Position numbers and translations under genes: made by a program. A DNA stretch of 64,000 nucleotides, from the NCBI RefSeq assembly GCF_018618755.1, contig NZ_JACSMR010000006.1:62001-126000 (forward strand), written 5' to 3'. The notes beneath the pieces are model-generated. The model was not told where the DNA came from, did not search any database, and saw only the letters and a list, made by a program, of their open reading frames with translations. How positions within the stretch are numbered: position 1 is the stretch's first letter; every line of letters starts with the position of its first letter. Of this stretch, positions 1 through 9,186 are shown piece by piece. This DNA is from Exiguobacterium sp. s193 (lineage in GTDB: Bacteria; Bacillota; Bacilli; Exiguobacteriales; Exiguobacteriaceae).

Positions 1-383
1 CAATCGTCGTAAACGAACTACCTGTAAAGGTGGAGACGATCATCGCGATGAGTAAAGCGCTTGGTGCGAACCATGTTGCAGACAAGGTTGATAAGCCATA
101 ATGAAGCAATGTCGGGACGGCGCCACTCATCATCCAAACGGCAATCGTCATCCCAACGAGTAACATGATTAAAATGGGTTTAATGGCTTCACGAATTCCA
201 TTGATCATATGCTCTTCAATTTGACTGAAGGGGAAGCCGCGGTAGACGGCATACCCGACAACAAAGATAAGACTTGATAAGATTGCGAGATGCGGTTCGG
301 CGTGAGCACCGAATAGTGCGGATAATAAAATGATGATACTGATTCCTAGGATAGCTGCGGATTCACGAAAGGACATACGCATG
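1..383 (-). CDS. nhaC: NhaC-type Na+/H+ antiporter, N-terminal part (runs off window)
   Basis: The minus-strand reading frame is open from the window edge to an ATG at 383, preceded by AAGGAGGTGG, and gives about 127 N-terminal residues. It starts MRMSFRESAAILG, then has hydrophobic segments at roughly residues 8-25 and 30-45, an amphipathic stretch containing HMINGIREAIKPI, and further membrane segments including the G(S/T)SFTT-type motif. That pattern is characteristic of the NhaC family of inner-membrane antiporters, which exchange Na+ (sometimes malate/lactate) for protons. The 3' part is outside the window, so full length and substrate cannot be judged. Its leader (384-510) contains several stem-loops. 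Confidence 0.8.
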
Positions 384-456
384 CTTCCACCTCCTTATAA
401 TATCTTTTATACGTTTATGCTTGTTTGCTTTTACGCACGAAAGTAATGAACAAATG

Positions 457-505
457 CAATCTTATCGAAGATTGATTCATCCGTCAACTAAGAAAGGTTC
501 CTTAG
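457..505 (-). other. Two small stem-loops in the nhaC upstream region
   Basis: Between the nhaC start and the hairpin at 521 there are two short perfect hairpins: CAATCTT-ATCG-AAGATTG at 457-474 and CTAAG/CTTAG at 488-505. They would lie in the nhaC 5' leader if transcription starts upstream of 560 on the minus strand. I recognise no known riboswitch and see no convincing promoter; they are listed only as visible secondary structure. Confidence 0.3.
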
Positions 506-518
506 ACTACAAAAAACA

Positions 519-559
519 AGAGGAATACATGTTGCATGTGATATTCCTAGTTCTTTTTC
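519..559. terminator. Hairpin with A-tract on one side and T-tract on the other
   Basis: The stem pairs AGGAATA (521-527) with TATTCCT (542-548), extended by CATG/CATG near the loop. It is followed by TTCTTTTTCT on the plus strand and by a T-rich run on the minus strand. It could terminate in either direction. No plus-strand gene precedes it, so on the minus strand it may act as a leader terminator before nhaC. Orientation is unresolved. Confidence 0.4.
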
Positions 560-634
560 TGCGTAGCATCGGCTGAGTACTACTTGATCTACACAATCAG
601 ATTGTAAAAAAATAAAAATGTGACGATTTTTTGT

Positions 635-648
635 CGTAAACGCTTTCT
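635..648. promoter_or_regulatory. Candidate cre (CcpA-binding) site
   Basis: CGTAAACGCTTTCT matches 12 of 14 positions of TGTAAACGCTTTCA, a cre-like palindrome. It lies about 70 bp upstream of the 31-codon ORF at 717 and about 250 bp upstream of nhaC on the other strand, so carbon-catabolite control of either is possible. CcpA itself is outside the window. Confidence 0.4.
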
Positions 649-716
649 TTTTATTTAAAAATCTTGCACAATAGGAAAGAAGCGATGTCTATTTTGTGAA
701 CAAGAGGAGGATACAT

Positions 717-812
717 ATGTTTACTGCGATTTTCGTTGTCGTCATTGCATTGATGGGAGCAAGCGTTTTTGGGATTGATCACTTAGTTGCCCAACGTGCC
801 GAAAAAAGATAA
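717..812 (+). CDS. Small single-span membrane peptide (31 aa), unknown function
   Basis: A 31-codon ORF begins at ATG 717 behind GAGGAGG with ideal spacing and ends with TAA at 812. The peptide starts MFTAIFVVVIALMGASVFG and ends in a charged tail, AQRAEKR: one hydrophobic helix (residues 2-20) followed by a basic C-terminus. The strong ribosome site, the candidate cre upstream and a very strong terminator 10 nt downstream make it a self-contained transcription unit. I do not recognise a family; small one-span proteins of this kind are often regulatory or accessory membrane peptides. Expression is inferred. Confidence 0.55.
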   Translation: MFTAIFVVVIALMGASVFGIDHLVAQRAEKR

Positions 813-822
813 GTACGAACTA

Positions 823-882
823 AAAAAGACTTTGACCAATCACATCTCTTAAGAGGGTGTGCTCGGTCAAAGTCTTTTTTTT
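823..882 (+). terminator. Strong intrinsic terminator
   Basis: AAAAAGACTTTGACC pairs with GGTCAAAGTCTTTTTTTT across a loop of about 25 nt that itself contains a small hairpin. It lies after the 31-aa ORF and before the arginine promoter, insulating the two. The A-tract also allows function on the minus strand. Confidence 0.85.
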
Positions 883-889
883 GAGTTTA

Positions 890-935
890 AATTAATAAAA
901 ATACATTTGACAGTATAAATATACATGTGTTTAAA
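890..935 (+). promoter_or_regulatory. argC promoter with two ArgR/AhrC-like boxes
   Basis: A sigma-A type -35 TTGACA (907-912) and -10 TTTAAA (930-935) are spaced by 17 bp. Two AT-rich 18-bp ARG-box-like sequences cover it: AATTAATAAAAATACATT at 890-907 and CAGTATAAATATACATGT at 911-928, the second containing the palindrome GTATAAATATAC. Tandem ARG boxes overlapping the promoter are how ArgR/AhrC repressors shut off arginine biosynthesis when arginine is plentiful. The box assignment rests on consensus resemblance. Confidence 0.65.
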
Positions 936-969
936 TCAGTTTATCATTCTTGGTAAAGGGGCGTACAAC

Positions 970-2001
970 ATGAAATGTACAATCGTAGGGGCAACAGGAT
1001 ATACGGCAATTGAGTTGATACGCTTGCTCGAGCAACATCCGAAGCTAGAAATTGTTTCGCTTGTCAGTGATTCAAAAGCGGAAACATCCATAACAGAAAT
1101 ATACACGTTCATGAATAAAAAAAACTATTCCCTTTTAGAAGAGTTCTCGCTCGAACATTTGGCAGCAGTTGGAACCGAGCTATTGTTCTTAGCGACACCG
1201 AGTGGGGTTTCGAAACGATACTTAGAACAACTGGGAGAATGGGAAGGAAAAGTAATTGATTTAAGTGGAGACTTACGAATCGAAGAAACGGCCTATGAGC
1301 AGTGGTATGGCAAGTCAGCGATTGAGCCAGCCATTCAAGCGACAGCGACATACGGATTATCAGAATGGAACCGGGACGCGATTAAAGGGAGTCGGTTGAT
1401 TGCGAATCCCGGATGTTACGCAACAGCAATCCTACTCGGTCTCTTACCATTTTTGAAAGAACAATTAGTTGAACCGGATTCCATCATCATCCATGCGAGC
1501 TCCGGTTTGTCAGGTGCAGGGAAATCATTTAGTGAACAGACACATCATGTCCGATCGAATGAAAACATGCGTCTCTATAAGATGAATCGTCATCAGCATA
1601 TTCCGGAAATCGAATCCGTCATTCAGCGCATGACGGGACAAGAAACCATCGTTTCACTCGCGACCCATCTGATTCCAATCAACCGAGGCATCATGGCAAC
1701 GATGACGTTGACACCACGCGTTGAGTGGTCGGAGACAGTCTGGCGAACATGGTTGAGTGATTTTTATGAAGAGGAACGATTTGTCCGAGTCAGTACAGCG
1801 GACCCGGAAATCAAATCGGTCATTGGTAGCAACTATTGTGATTTGGCCGTTTATCTGGATTCGCGATCAGGGCGCCTGACGCTTGTCTCGGTCATCGATA
1901 ATATGCAAAAAGGGGCTGCGGGGCAGGCTGTTCAAAATGCGAACATCCTGTGTGGTTATCAAGAAGAGCTTGGATTGACGCAACAACCACTATTCATTTG
2001 A
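970..2001 (+). CDS. argC: N-acetyl-gamma-glutamyl-phosphate reductase
   Basis: ArgC carries out the NADPH-dependent reduction of N-acetylglutamyl-phosphate to the semialdehyde, the third step of ornithine synthesis. The product is 343 aa, usual for the family. It opens with the nucleotide-binding signature MKCTIVGATGYTAIEL and has the catalytic cysteine motif NPGCYATA about residue 147, followed by SGLSGAGK. An in-frame ATG at 925 exists, but the ATG at 970 has AAAGGGG at good spacing and gives the standard N-terminus. First gene of the seven-gene arginine operon; argJ follows after 12 nt. Confidence 0.95.
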   Translation: MKCTIVGATGYTAIELIRLLEQHPKLEIVSLVSDSKAETSITEIYTFMNKKNYSLLEEFSLEHLAAVGTELLFLATPSGVSKRYLEQLGEWEGKVIDLSGDLRIEETAYEQWYGKSAIEPAIQATATYGLSEWNRDAIKGSRLIANPGCYATAILLGLLPFLKEQLVEPDSIIIHASSGLSGAGKSFSEQTHHVRSNENMRLYKMNRHQHIPEIESVIQRMTGQETIVSLATHLIPINRGIMATMTLTPRVEWSETVWRTWLSDFYEEERFVRVSTADPEIKSVIGSNYCDLAVYLDSRSGRLTLVSVIDNMQKGAAGQAVQNANILCGYQEELGLTQQPLFI

Positions 2002-2013
2002 GGGGGAACGAAC

Positions 2014-3231
2014 GTGTTGAACTTACAAACCGTATCAACGTTGACACTGACGACACCAAAAGGATTCAAGGCGACAGGTATTCATGTCGGACTCAAGCGT
2101 AAACGGAAGGATTTAGGCTTGTTGGTATGCGAAGGCGGAGCGAGTGCTGCTGCTGTCTATACGACGAATCAACTGCAGGCAGCACCGATTCTCGTCACGA
2201 AACAAGCGATCGCGCAATCTGGAGGTCGCATCGACGCCGTCTTAGTGAATAGTGGAAATGCTAACGCCTGTACGGGTGAACTGGGACTGACACATGCCTA
2301 TACATCACAGCAAGCCATCGCGAATCATTTACAAATCAAACCGGACCATGTCGCGATTGCCTCGACCGGAATTATCGGACAACCACTTGCAATCGACACA
2401 CTTGTTGCAGGAGTTAGTCAATTGGAAGCAGGCGAGGCAGAGGAAGAAGCGGATGCTTTTGCTCAAGCGATTTTGACGACGGATACGGGGACGAAAACGG
2501 CAGGTTATCAGTTTTTGATTAACGGGATCGAAGTTTCGATTTGTGGTGTTGCGAAAGGATCAGGAATGATTCATCCAAACATGGCGACGATGCTCGGTTT
2601 TTTGACGACGGATGCAACGGTTGAGCCGGCCGTCCTACAAACGCTCCTGAAACGCTCCGTCGACCGGACGTTCAATTGTATTACGGTCGATGGTGATAGT
2701 TCGACTAACGATATGGTGATGGTGTTAGCGAGCGGTGCGGCACAAGCTCCGACGATTGAACTCGGTACTCCGGAAGCCGAACAGTTTGAGCAAGCAATGA
2801 CGCATGTTTGTCAGCAACTAGCGAAACGTATCGCACGTGATGGTGAAGGAGCGACTAAATTAATTGAAGTGACCGTCAAAGGGACGGATGATGAAAAACT
2901 TGCCCGGAAAATCGCCAAACAAATCGTCGGTTCGTCTCTCGTCAAAACAGCGATTTTTGGAGAGGATGCGAACTGGGGACGGATTGTCGCTGCGATCGGA
3001 AGCATCGAAGAACCGATTGACGTGACGAACATCGACATCCGGATTGGTTCACAGACGGTCTTACGCCACAGTATGCCGGTCTTGTTTGATGAAACACTTG
3101 CTTCGAGTGAGCTTGCGGCAGATACGGTATCAATTGAAGTGGATTTAAACAGCGGACTGGCAGTCGGACATGCATTCGGATGTGATTTGACATACGACTA
3201 CATCAAAATCAATGCGAGTTACCGGACATGA
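2014..3231 (+). CDS. argJ: Bifunctional glutamate N-acetyltransferase / ornithine acetyltransferase
   Basis: ArgJ recycles the acetyl group from N-acetylornithine to glutamate; bifunctional forms also use acetyl-CoA to start the pathway. The 405-residue product has the autoproteolysis/active-site motif KGSGMIHPNMATMLGF with the nucleophilic Thr at about residue 192, where the precursor is cut into alpha and beta chains. The start is GTG at 2014, placed correctly after AGGGGG, which overlaps the argC stop. The gene overlaps argB by 4 nt. Whether this copy is truly bifunctional cannot be read from sequence alone, but no argA is visible here. Confidence 0.94.
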   Translation: MLNLQTVSTLTLTTPKGFKATGIHVGLKRKRKDLGLLVCEGGASAAAVYTTNQLQAAPILVTKQAIAQSGGRIDAVLVNSGNANACTGELGLTHAYTSQQAIANHLQIKPDHVAIASTGIIGQPLAIDTLVAGVSQLEAGEAEEEADAFAQAILTTDTGTKTAGYQFLINGIEVSICGVAKGSGMIHPNMATMLGFLTTDATVEPAVLQTLLKRSVDRTFNCITVDGDSSTNDMVMVLASGAAQAPTIELGTPEAEQFEQAMTHVCQQLAKRIARDGEGATKLIEVTVKGTDDEKLARKIAKQIVGSSLVKTAIFGEDANWGRIVAAIGSIEEPIDVTNIDIRIGSQTVLRHSMPVLFDETLASSELAADTVSIEVDLNSGLAVGHAFGCDLTYDYIKINASYRT

Positions 3232-4001
3232 AAAAACGAAAATTAATTAAACTCGGCGGGAGTATCTTCGACCAACTGGATCCACAGTACTTCGAGGAAT
3301 GGAAGGCATGGTGCGACGCGGGTCATGAATTAGTCATCGTCCATGGTGGGGGACCGGCGCTGTCTGCCTATTGTGAAGCGATGGAGATTGAGACGATTTT
3401 CGAAGCGGGTGTCCGCGTGACGACGGACGACATTCTCCTTGGGGCAGAACGTGTCCTCGGCGGCGAAGTCCAATCAAAGATTGTCTATCAGCTCAATCAA
3501 GCCGGGATCCGGGCTGTTGGATTGACGGGGATTGACGGTAAAAGTATCGTCGGGAAACAGCGAGACGGGCTAGGGGCAGTCGGTGATATTGCATTCGTTG
3601 ACTGTACGTTATTCGAAACGCTGCTCAAAGCAGCATACGTCCCGGTCGTGACATCACTGGTCACAGGAAAAGATAGTACTTTGAATAGCAACGGAGATAC
3701 ATGTGCAATTGCCGTAGCAGCGGCGCTTGCTGTCGATAGCTTTGAGTTATTGACGGATGTCGATGGGGTCAAATTGGATGGAGCCTATCAAACGGTTGTT
3801 TCATCTGAAAGATTAGTGGCAGGCATTGAATCGAAAGAAATTTACGGTGGGATGATTCCAAAGGTACAGGCTGTAAGAAATGCTTCAACACAAGGGATTC
3901 AAGATGTCCGGATCCGGTCCGGAAAATATGTGTCGAGTCAAGGGACTCGGGTCAAGGAGGAGACAAATGAGTGCATTGTTACCAACCTATCAACGTCATG
4001 A
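3228..4001 (+). CDS. argB: Acetylglutamate kinase
   Basis: ArgB phosphorylates N-acetylglutamate, usually the committed step. The 257-aa protein has the amino-acid-kinase fold signatures KLGGS at the N-terminus (phosphate binding), VHGGGPA about residue 40, and the C-terminal TDVDGVK and GGMIPKV motifs. It lacks the long N-terminal helix typical of arginine-inhibited hexameric forms, so feedback control may lie mainly at transcription. Start overlaps the argJ stop (ATGA); its last 35 nt overlap argD. Confidence 0.95.
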   Translation: MKKRKLIKLGGSIFDQLDPQYFEEWKAWCDAGHELVIVHGGGPALSAYCEAMEIETIFEAGVRVTTDDILLGAERVLGGEVQSKIVYQLNQAGIRAVGLTGIDGKSIVGKQRDGLGAVGDIAFVDCTLFETLLKAAYVPVVTSLVTGKDSTLNSNGDTCAIAVAAALAVDSFELLTDVDGVKLDGAYQTVVSSERLVAGIESKEIYGGMIPKVQAVRNASTQGIQDVRIRSGKYVSSQGTRVKEETNECIVTNLSTS

Positions 4002-5112
4002 CATTGAACTAGTCGAAGGAACGGGGTCATTCGTCACAGATGCACAGGGGAAAACGTATCTTGATTTTATGATGGGGATTGCGGTTTGTAATACAGGACA
4101 TCGCCACCCTGAGGTCGAGAAACGGCTTCACGCCCAACTGGGGCAGCTGTGGCACACATCGAATTTATTTGAAAGTAGTAAACAAGAACGTGTCGCGACA
4201 CTTTTGACAACTAACAGTCACTTAAGTCACGTTTTCTTTTGTAACAGTGGAACAGAAGCAAATGAAGGTGCCTTTAAACTAATTCGGAAGTGGACGCAGA
4301 AAACGGAAATCCTATCGTTTAGTCAATCCTTCCACGGACGGACATTCGCGATGATGGGAGCGACGGGGCAAGACAAAGTAAAAGAAGGGTTTGGCGAGAT
4401 GGTATCCGACTTCAAACATTTGACGTTCAACGATTTTGAGAGTTTGGACGCAATCACGGAAGACACAGGTGCGGTTTGGCTCGAAGTCATTCAAGGTGAA
4501 GGCGGTATCATCCTAGCCGAAAATGAGTGGCTGGAAGCATTGATGGAACGAACGCAAGCTTACGGTGTCAAAATCGTCATCGACGAAGTCCAAACGGGTA
4601 TCGGACGGACGGGTTCACGTTTCGCTTTTGAACAAACGCCGTTGAAGCCGGATATCATTACCGTGGCAAAGGGGCTCGGGAGCGGTTTCCCTGTCGGAGC
4701 AATCATTACGACGCCGGAAGCGGCGACAATCTTTACACCGGGGACACATGGATCAACATTTGGTGGAAACCCACTCGCGATGACGGCAGCAGAAGCGACA
4801 CTTGAACTGATTTTGACGGAGCAGACGTTACGAAGCGTTCAAGAAAAAGGCGAGTATTTGATGAAACAGTTGAACGTCTTCCTTCCAGAAAATCAGATTC
4901 GCACGATTCGTGGGCGTGGATTGATGATTGGCATTGAATTCAAACAACCGGTCGCATCTATCGTCCTGTCCTTACAACAAGCGGGAATGCTTGTCGTCAG
5001 TGCCGGTCCGACCGTGATTCGATTATTACCTTCGCTATTCGTCACCGAATACGAACTTGACTTAGCAGTAGAAAAAATCAAACAGGTCTGTCAACAGGAG
5101 GTCATCGCATGA
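3967..5112 (+). CDS. argD: Acetylornithine aminotransferase
   Basis: A PLP-dependent class-III transaminase converting N-acetylglutamate semialdehyde to N-acetylornithine. The 381-aa product shows NSGTEANEGAFK (residues about 93-104), the Asp motif VIDEVQTGIGRTG and the PLP lysine in VAKGLGSG (Lys235). The frame is open upstream to 3880, but the ATG at 3967 sits behind AAGGAGG and gives the usual family N-terminus (LLPTYQRHDIELVEG). It overlaps the argB 3' end by 35 nt, consistent with translational coupling. Confidence 0.94.
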   Translation: MSALLPTYQRHDIELVEGTGSFVTDAQGKTYLDFMMGIAVCNTGHRHPEVEKRLHAQLGQLWHTSNLFESSKQERVATLLTTNSHLSHVFFCNSGTEANEGAFKLIRKWTQKTEILSFSQSFHGRTFAMMGATGQDKVKEGFGEMVSDFKHLTFNDFESLDAITEDTGAVWLEVIQGEGGIILAENEWLEALMERTQAYGVKIVIDEVQTGIGRTGSRFAFEQTPLKPDIITVAKGLGSGFPVGAIITTPEAATIFTPGTHGSTFGGNPLAMTAAEATLELILTEQTLRSVQEKGEYLMKQLNVFLPENQIRTIRGRGLMIGIEFKQPVASIVLSLQQAGMLVVSAGPTVIRLLPSLFVTEYELDLAVEKIKQVCQQEVIA

Positions 5113-6161
5113 AGGAGCAGGGAGCGTTAACGCTTGCGAATGGTGAATCGTATGCAGGAGAGTTGATTGGAACATCATCTGTCGAAGGGGAAGTCGTTTT
5201 TTTCACAGGGATGACAGGCTATCAAGAAGTTTTGACCGATCCTTCCTATCGCGGACAAATCCTTGTTTTTACGTATCCACTCATTGGGCAGTATGGGATT
5301 AAGCAAGAGGAATCAGAAAGTCATCAAATTCAAGTCGCCGGTGTCATCGTCCAGACCCTTGCGAACAATGGAACGAAAACAGATCTTGCAGACTGGCTTG
5401 CGGAAGCGGATATTCCTGTTCTGACGGGAGTCGATACACGATCGCTCGTACATCAATTACGTGAAGCCGGGGATCAGCTCGGAGTTATTGAATCGGCTGT
5501 TTCCAAGAAGCAGCATCAAGCGACGGGAATTGCCGCCGTATCCGTTGAAACAGTGAAAACGATTGACGTACCGGACGCTGTCGGACACATCGTTTGTCTG
5601 GACTACGGTGTAAAAAAATCAATGATTGAAGCATTGCTTGCACGTCAGATGCGGGTGACAATCGTCCCGTTCGACACCGCTACATCTGTCATTGAAGGGT
5701 TGAAACCGGATGGACTGTTGTTCTCGAACGGACCAGGGAACCCGAACCAACTCGAACCATTCTTACCACACATCAAGCAGCTCGCGAGTCATTATCCGAC
5801 GCTCGGGATATGTATGGGGCACCAAATCATCGCCAAAGCATTTGGATGTACGATTACGAAACAACATCATGGACACCGGGGGGCCAATCATCCGGTTCGT
5901 CATCTCGCATCTAATCGTGTCTTCATGACGTCGCAGAATCACGGATATGTTGTCGAGGCGAAAAGCGTTGAGTCATCCGAATTGGTTACAGCCTACGAAC
6001 ACATTAATGATGGTTCGGTCGAAGGATTGGTTCATCCATCAAAACCAATCATGACGGTCCAATTTCACCCAGAAGCAAATCCGGGGCCGACAGAAGCAAT
6101 GGTCGTTTTCGACCAGTTCGTCGCATCCGTTTTAAAACAGGAGGTAGCGTATGTTGGATAA
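5109..6161 (+). CDS. carA: Carbamoyl-phosphate synthase small (glutaminase) subunit, arginine-operon type
   Basis: The small subunit hydrolyses glutamine and channels ammonia to CarB. The 350-aa protein has the N-terminal CPSase_sm_chain domain (LANGESYAGELIG) and a class-I glutamine amidotransferase domain with nucleophile Cys235 in LGICMGHQI and the catalytic His-Glu pair in VQFHPEA. The ATG overlaps the argD stop, and the 3' end overlaps carB by 11 nt. Location inside the arg operon marks it as the arginine-dedicated enzyme, as in B. subtilis, distinct from a pyrimidine-operon copy expected elsewhere. Confidence 0.94.
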   Translation: MKEQGALTLANGESYAGELIGTSSVEGEVVFFTGMTGYQEVLTDPSYRGQILVFTYPLIGQYGIKQEESESHQIQVAGVIVQTLANNGTKTDLADWLAEADIPVLTGVDTRSLVHQLREAGDQLGVIESAVSKKQHQATGIAAVSVETVKTIDVPDAVGHIVCLDYGVKKSMIEALLARQMRVTIVPFDTATSVIEGLKPDGLLFSNGPGNPNQLEPFLPHIKQLASHYPTLGICMGHQIIAKAFGCTITKQHHGHRGANHPVRHLASNRVFMTSQNHGYVVEAKSVESSELVTAYEHINDGSVEGLVHPSKPIMTVQFHPEANPGPTEAMVVFDQFVASVLKQEVAYVG

Positions 6162-9100
6162 CAAAAAAGTCATGGTCATCGGATCGGGACCAATCGTCAT
6201 CGGTCAGGCGGCAGAATTTGATTACTCAGGAACGCAAGCATGTCAAACGCTTCGGGAAGCGGGCTGCGAGGTCATTCTCATGAATTCGAATCCGGCTACG
6301 ATCATGACAGATCCCTTAACTGCGGATCACGTATATATCGAAGCGATGACGGTCGAAAAGGCGACAGAAATCATCGGGCGTGAGCGTCCGACACACCTGC
6401 TTGCGACTGTCGGGGGTCAGACCGCTTTAAATCTGGCACTTTCTTTGGAAGAAGCCGGTGTTCTTGAACAGTATGGCGTGTCCTTGCTTGGAACATCACT
6501 TGAGACGATTCGTGACGGTGAGGATCGTGAGCGGTTTAAGCAACGGATGATTGAATTAAACCAACCGCTCCCGGATAGCCAAACGATTGAGACGATTGAG
6601 GAGCTTGAAGAATTCATCGAGAACCACGGTGTAACGCTCGTCATCCGTCCGGCGTTTACGTTAGGGGGAACAGGCGGCGGGATCGCGACGACGAAGGAGC
6701 AAGCCCGCACGCTTGCACTGAATGGTCTGCAAGCCAGTCCGATTTCACAATGTTTAGTCGAAGTCAGTATCGCGGGTTACAAAGAAGTAGAATATGAAGT
6801 GATGCGTGATGCTTACGATACGACAATCATCGTTTGTAATATGGAGAATATCGATCCAGTCGGTGTCCATACGGGAGACTCGGTTGTTTTTGCGCCAATC
6901 CAATCGATTAGTGATCAAATGAATCAACTTTTACGTACCGAATCACGTCGTATCGTTTCAGCGCTCGGTGTCATCGGTGGCTGCAATATCCAATTCGCGA
7001 TCCATCCGACGGAACATCGGTATTTTGTCATCGAAGTCAATCCACGTGTCAGTCGTTCCTCCGCTTTAGCATCAAAAGCAACAGGGTATCCGATTGCAAA
7101 ACTTGCGACACGACTTGCGCTCGGTGAACGCCTTGATGATTGTATCAACCCGGTAACGAAAGAGACGATGGCAAGCTTTGAACCGGCACTCGACTACATT
7201 ACAGCGAAAGTACCGTGTTTCCCATTCGATTTATTTCCAGGATGCGACCGTGCGCTCGGAACCCAGATGAAAGCGACCGGGGAAAGTATGGCGATGGGAA
7301 AAACGTTGGAAGAGGCACTCCAAAAAGCATGGCGGGGGGCCGGGGTGGAACAAGCTCCCCTTTACCCGGCATGGATGCGTGACGTAGCGTGTGAACAGTT
7401 GTGGAAGGAAATCATGACCCCGACGGACTTGCGGTTGCCGGCGATGCTCGCCTTGCTTGACCGTCAAGAAACGACACAAGAAGAACTGGCAGTCAAAACG
7501 AGTATCCACCCCCTCTTTTTAGCACTGTTCGGACGTTTACTGACGATTCGTGATGGACTCGATGTAACATCGGTGACATCCATTCAACACGCAAAACAAC
7601 ATGGGTTTACTGATCAACAGATTGCCGACATCACCGGCGTGACGACGGAGACAATCCGTGACATCCGGATGGTACACGGCATCCATCCTGTGTTCCAAAT
7701 GATTGATACATGCGCCGCAGAATTCGCGAGCACGACACCTTATTACTACGGAAGCTGGTCCGGGAAAACGGAAGTCTTGCCGTCAAATCAAAAAAAGGTC
7801 GCCGTCATCGGGGCGGGTCCGATCCGAATCGGACAGGGAATCGAATTTGATTATTGTTCAGTCCATGCGGTACGTGCCTTGCAACGTGCAGGATACGAAA
7901 CCATCATGATTAACAATAATCCGGAAACAGTGTCGACAGATTTTGAAGTCGCAGATCGTCTCTATGTTGAACCGTTGACGGTTGAAGATGTCGTCCATGT
8001 TCTTGAAGCAGAAGATTGTCAAGATGTACTCGTCCAATTTGGAGGGCAGACAGCAATCAGCTTAGCGGCAGAACTTGAGAAACGCGGTTATCAGTTATTA
8101 GGAACGACCTCGGACACGATTGACGCGATGGAAGACCGTCACCGGTTTTATGATTTTCTTGACCGACTCGACATCCATCACATTCCCGGGGAAGAAGTCA
8201 TGACGATTGATGCCTTGAAGCAAACAGCGACTCGACTCGGCTATCCTTTAATCGTTCGTCCCTCCTACGTGATCGGAGGGAAAGGGATGCATATCTTAAA
8301 AGATGAAACGATGTTGCAGGACATCTTACCGTCATTGACGTTCCCGGTCTTACTCGATGCCTATGTCGCCGGACAGGAATTTGAAGTCGATTGTATTTCG
8401 AATGGTACGACGAGTTACGTCCCTGTCATCATGGAACAAATCGAAGCGGCCGGTGTCCACTCGGGGGATTCGACGATGATTCTTCCGCCGAAGTCAGCGA
8501 CGGTCGAGCTGCAAGACGCAATCGAACGGATTGCGAAGAAAATTGGTCAGCACCTTCCGTATCGCGGAGCATTCAACATTCAATTCGTCGTGACGGATCA
8601 AGAGATTTATGTTCTTGAGATTAATCCCCGAGCATCACGGACGTTGCCAATTGTCGCGAAGGTGACGGGACAACCGTTACTTGAGTGGGCGGTGCAGGCT
8701 GCAATTGGTCAAGAAGTCAACTTGCCATCAAAGCGGATGGAGCTTCCTTTCCATGCCGTCAAGACACCCGTCTTCTCGACGTTGAAATTGACACACGTCG
8801 ATCCAAAAACGGGTCCAATCATGCGTTCGACCGGAGAAACGTTGCAGTGGACAGAAAACGGTTATGCCAAAGAACGTTTCTTGTTCGATGAGACAACGAA
8901 ACGTCTCATGACAAAGCCTACGTATACGATTGCGGGTCAAGGAACGGAAGGGTGGGGACAAGGAATCCCGATTACGGAAGACGTCTCATTTGATGCGTGT
9001 GTTGCGTTCTTCTCTTATGTAGCGGAAGAGAAAGTGTTACGGGAACAGGCCCTTGCAAAAGGAGTTCACATCATTACCGAGAAACATCTAGCCGAATATT

Positions 9101-9186
9101 ACGAAGTGGTACGCGATGATGGATCGATTCCAGTCAAACCATTGAGTGAATGGACAATCAAACAAAAGGAGTGGGTCGAGGGATGA
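6151..9186 (+). CDS. carB: Carbamoyl-phosphate synthase large subunit, arginine-operon type
   Basis: The large subunit makes carbamoyl phosphate from ammonia, bicarbonate and two ATP. The two homologous ATP-grasp halves are evident: the first begins VMVIGSGPIVIGQAAEFDYSG, the second near residue 548 with the matching GAGPIRIGQGIEFDYC. Ammonia and carbamate ATP-grasp motifs and NPRVSRSSALASKATGYPIA / NPRASRTLPIVAKVTGQPL are present. At 1011 aa it is slightly short, chiefly in the C-terminal regulatory domain, as is common for arginine-specific enzymes. Ribosome site AGGAGG precedes ATG 6151. Confidence 0.95.
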   Translation: MLDNKKVMVIGSGPIVIGQAAEFDYSGTQACQTLREAGCEVILMNSNPATIMTDPLTADHVYIEAMTVEKATEIIGRERPTHLLATVGGQTALNLALSLEEAGVLEQYGVSLLGTSLETIRDGEDRERFKQRMIELNQPLPDSQTIETIEELEEFIENHGVTLVIRPAFTLGGTGGGIATTKEQARTLALNGLQASPISQCLVEVSIAGYKEVEYEVMRDAYDTTIIVCNMENIDPVGVHTGDSVVFAPIQSISDQMNQLLRTESRRIVSALGVIGGCNIQFAIHPTEHRYFVIEVNPRVSRSSALASKATGYPIAKLATRLALGERLDDCINPVTKETMASFEPALDYITAKVPCFPFDLFPGCDRALGTQMKATGESMAMGKTLEEALQKAWRGAGVEQAPLYPAWMRDVACEQLWKEIMTPTDLRLPAMLALLDRQETTQEELAVKTSIHPLFLALFGRLLTIRDGLDVTSVTSIQHAKQHGFTDQQIADITGVTTETIRDIRMVHGIHPVFQMIDTCAAEFASTTPYYYGSWSGKTEVLPSNQKKVAVIGAGPIRIGQGIEFDYCSVHAVRALQRAGYETIMINNNPETVSTDFEVADRLYVEPLTVEDVVHVLEAEDCQDVLVQFGGQTAISLAAELEKRGYQLLGTTSDTIDAMEDRHRFYDFLDRLDIHHIPGEEVMTIDALKQTATRLGYPLIVRPSYVIGGKGMHILKDETMLQDILPSLTFPVLLDAYVAGQEFEVDCISNGTTSYVPVIMEQIEAAGVHSGDSTMILPPKSATVELQDAIERIAKKIGQHLPYRGAFNIQFVVTDQEIYVLEINPRASRTLPIVAKVTGQPLLEWAVQAAIGQEVNLPSKRMELPFHAVKTPVFSTLKLTHVDPKTGPIMRSTGETLQWTENGYAKERFLFDETTKRLMTKPTYTIAGQGTEGWGQGIPITEDVSFDACVAFFSYVAEEKVLREQALAKGVHIITEKHLAEYYEVVRDDGSIPVKPLSEWTIKQKEWVEG

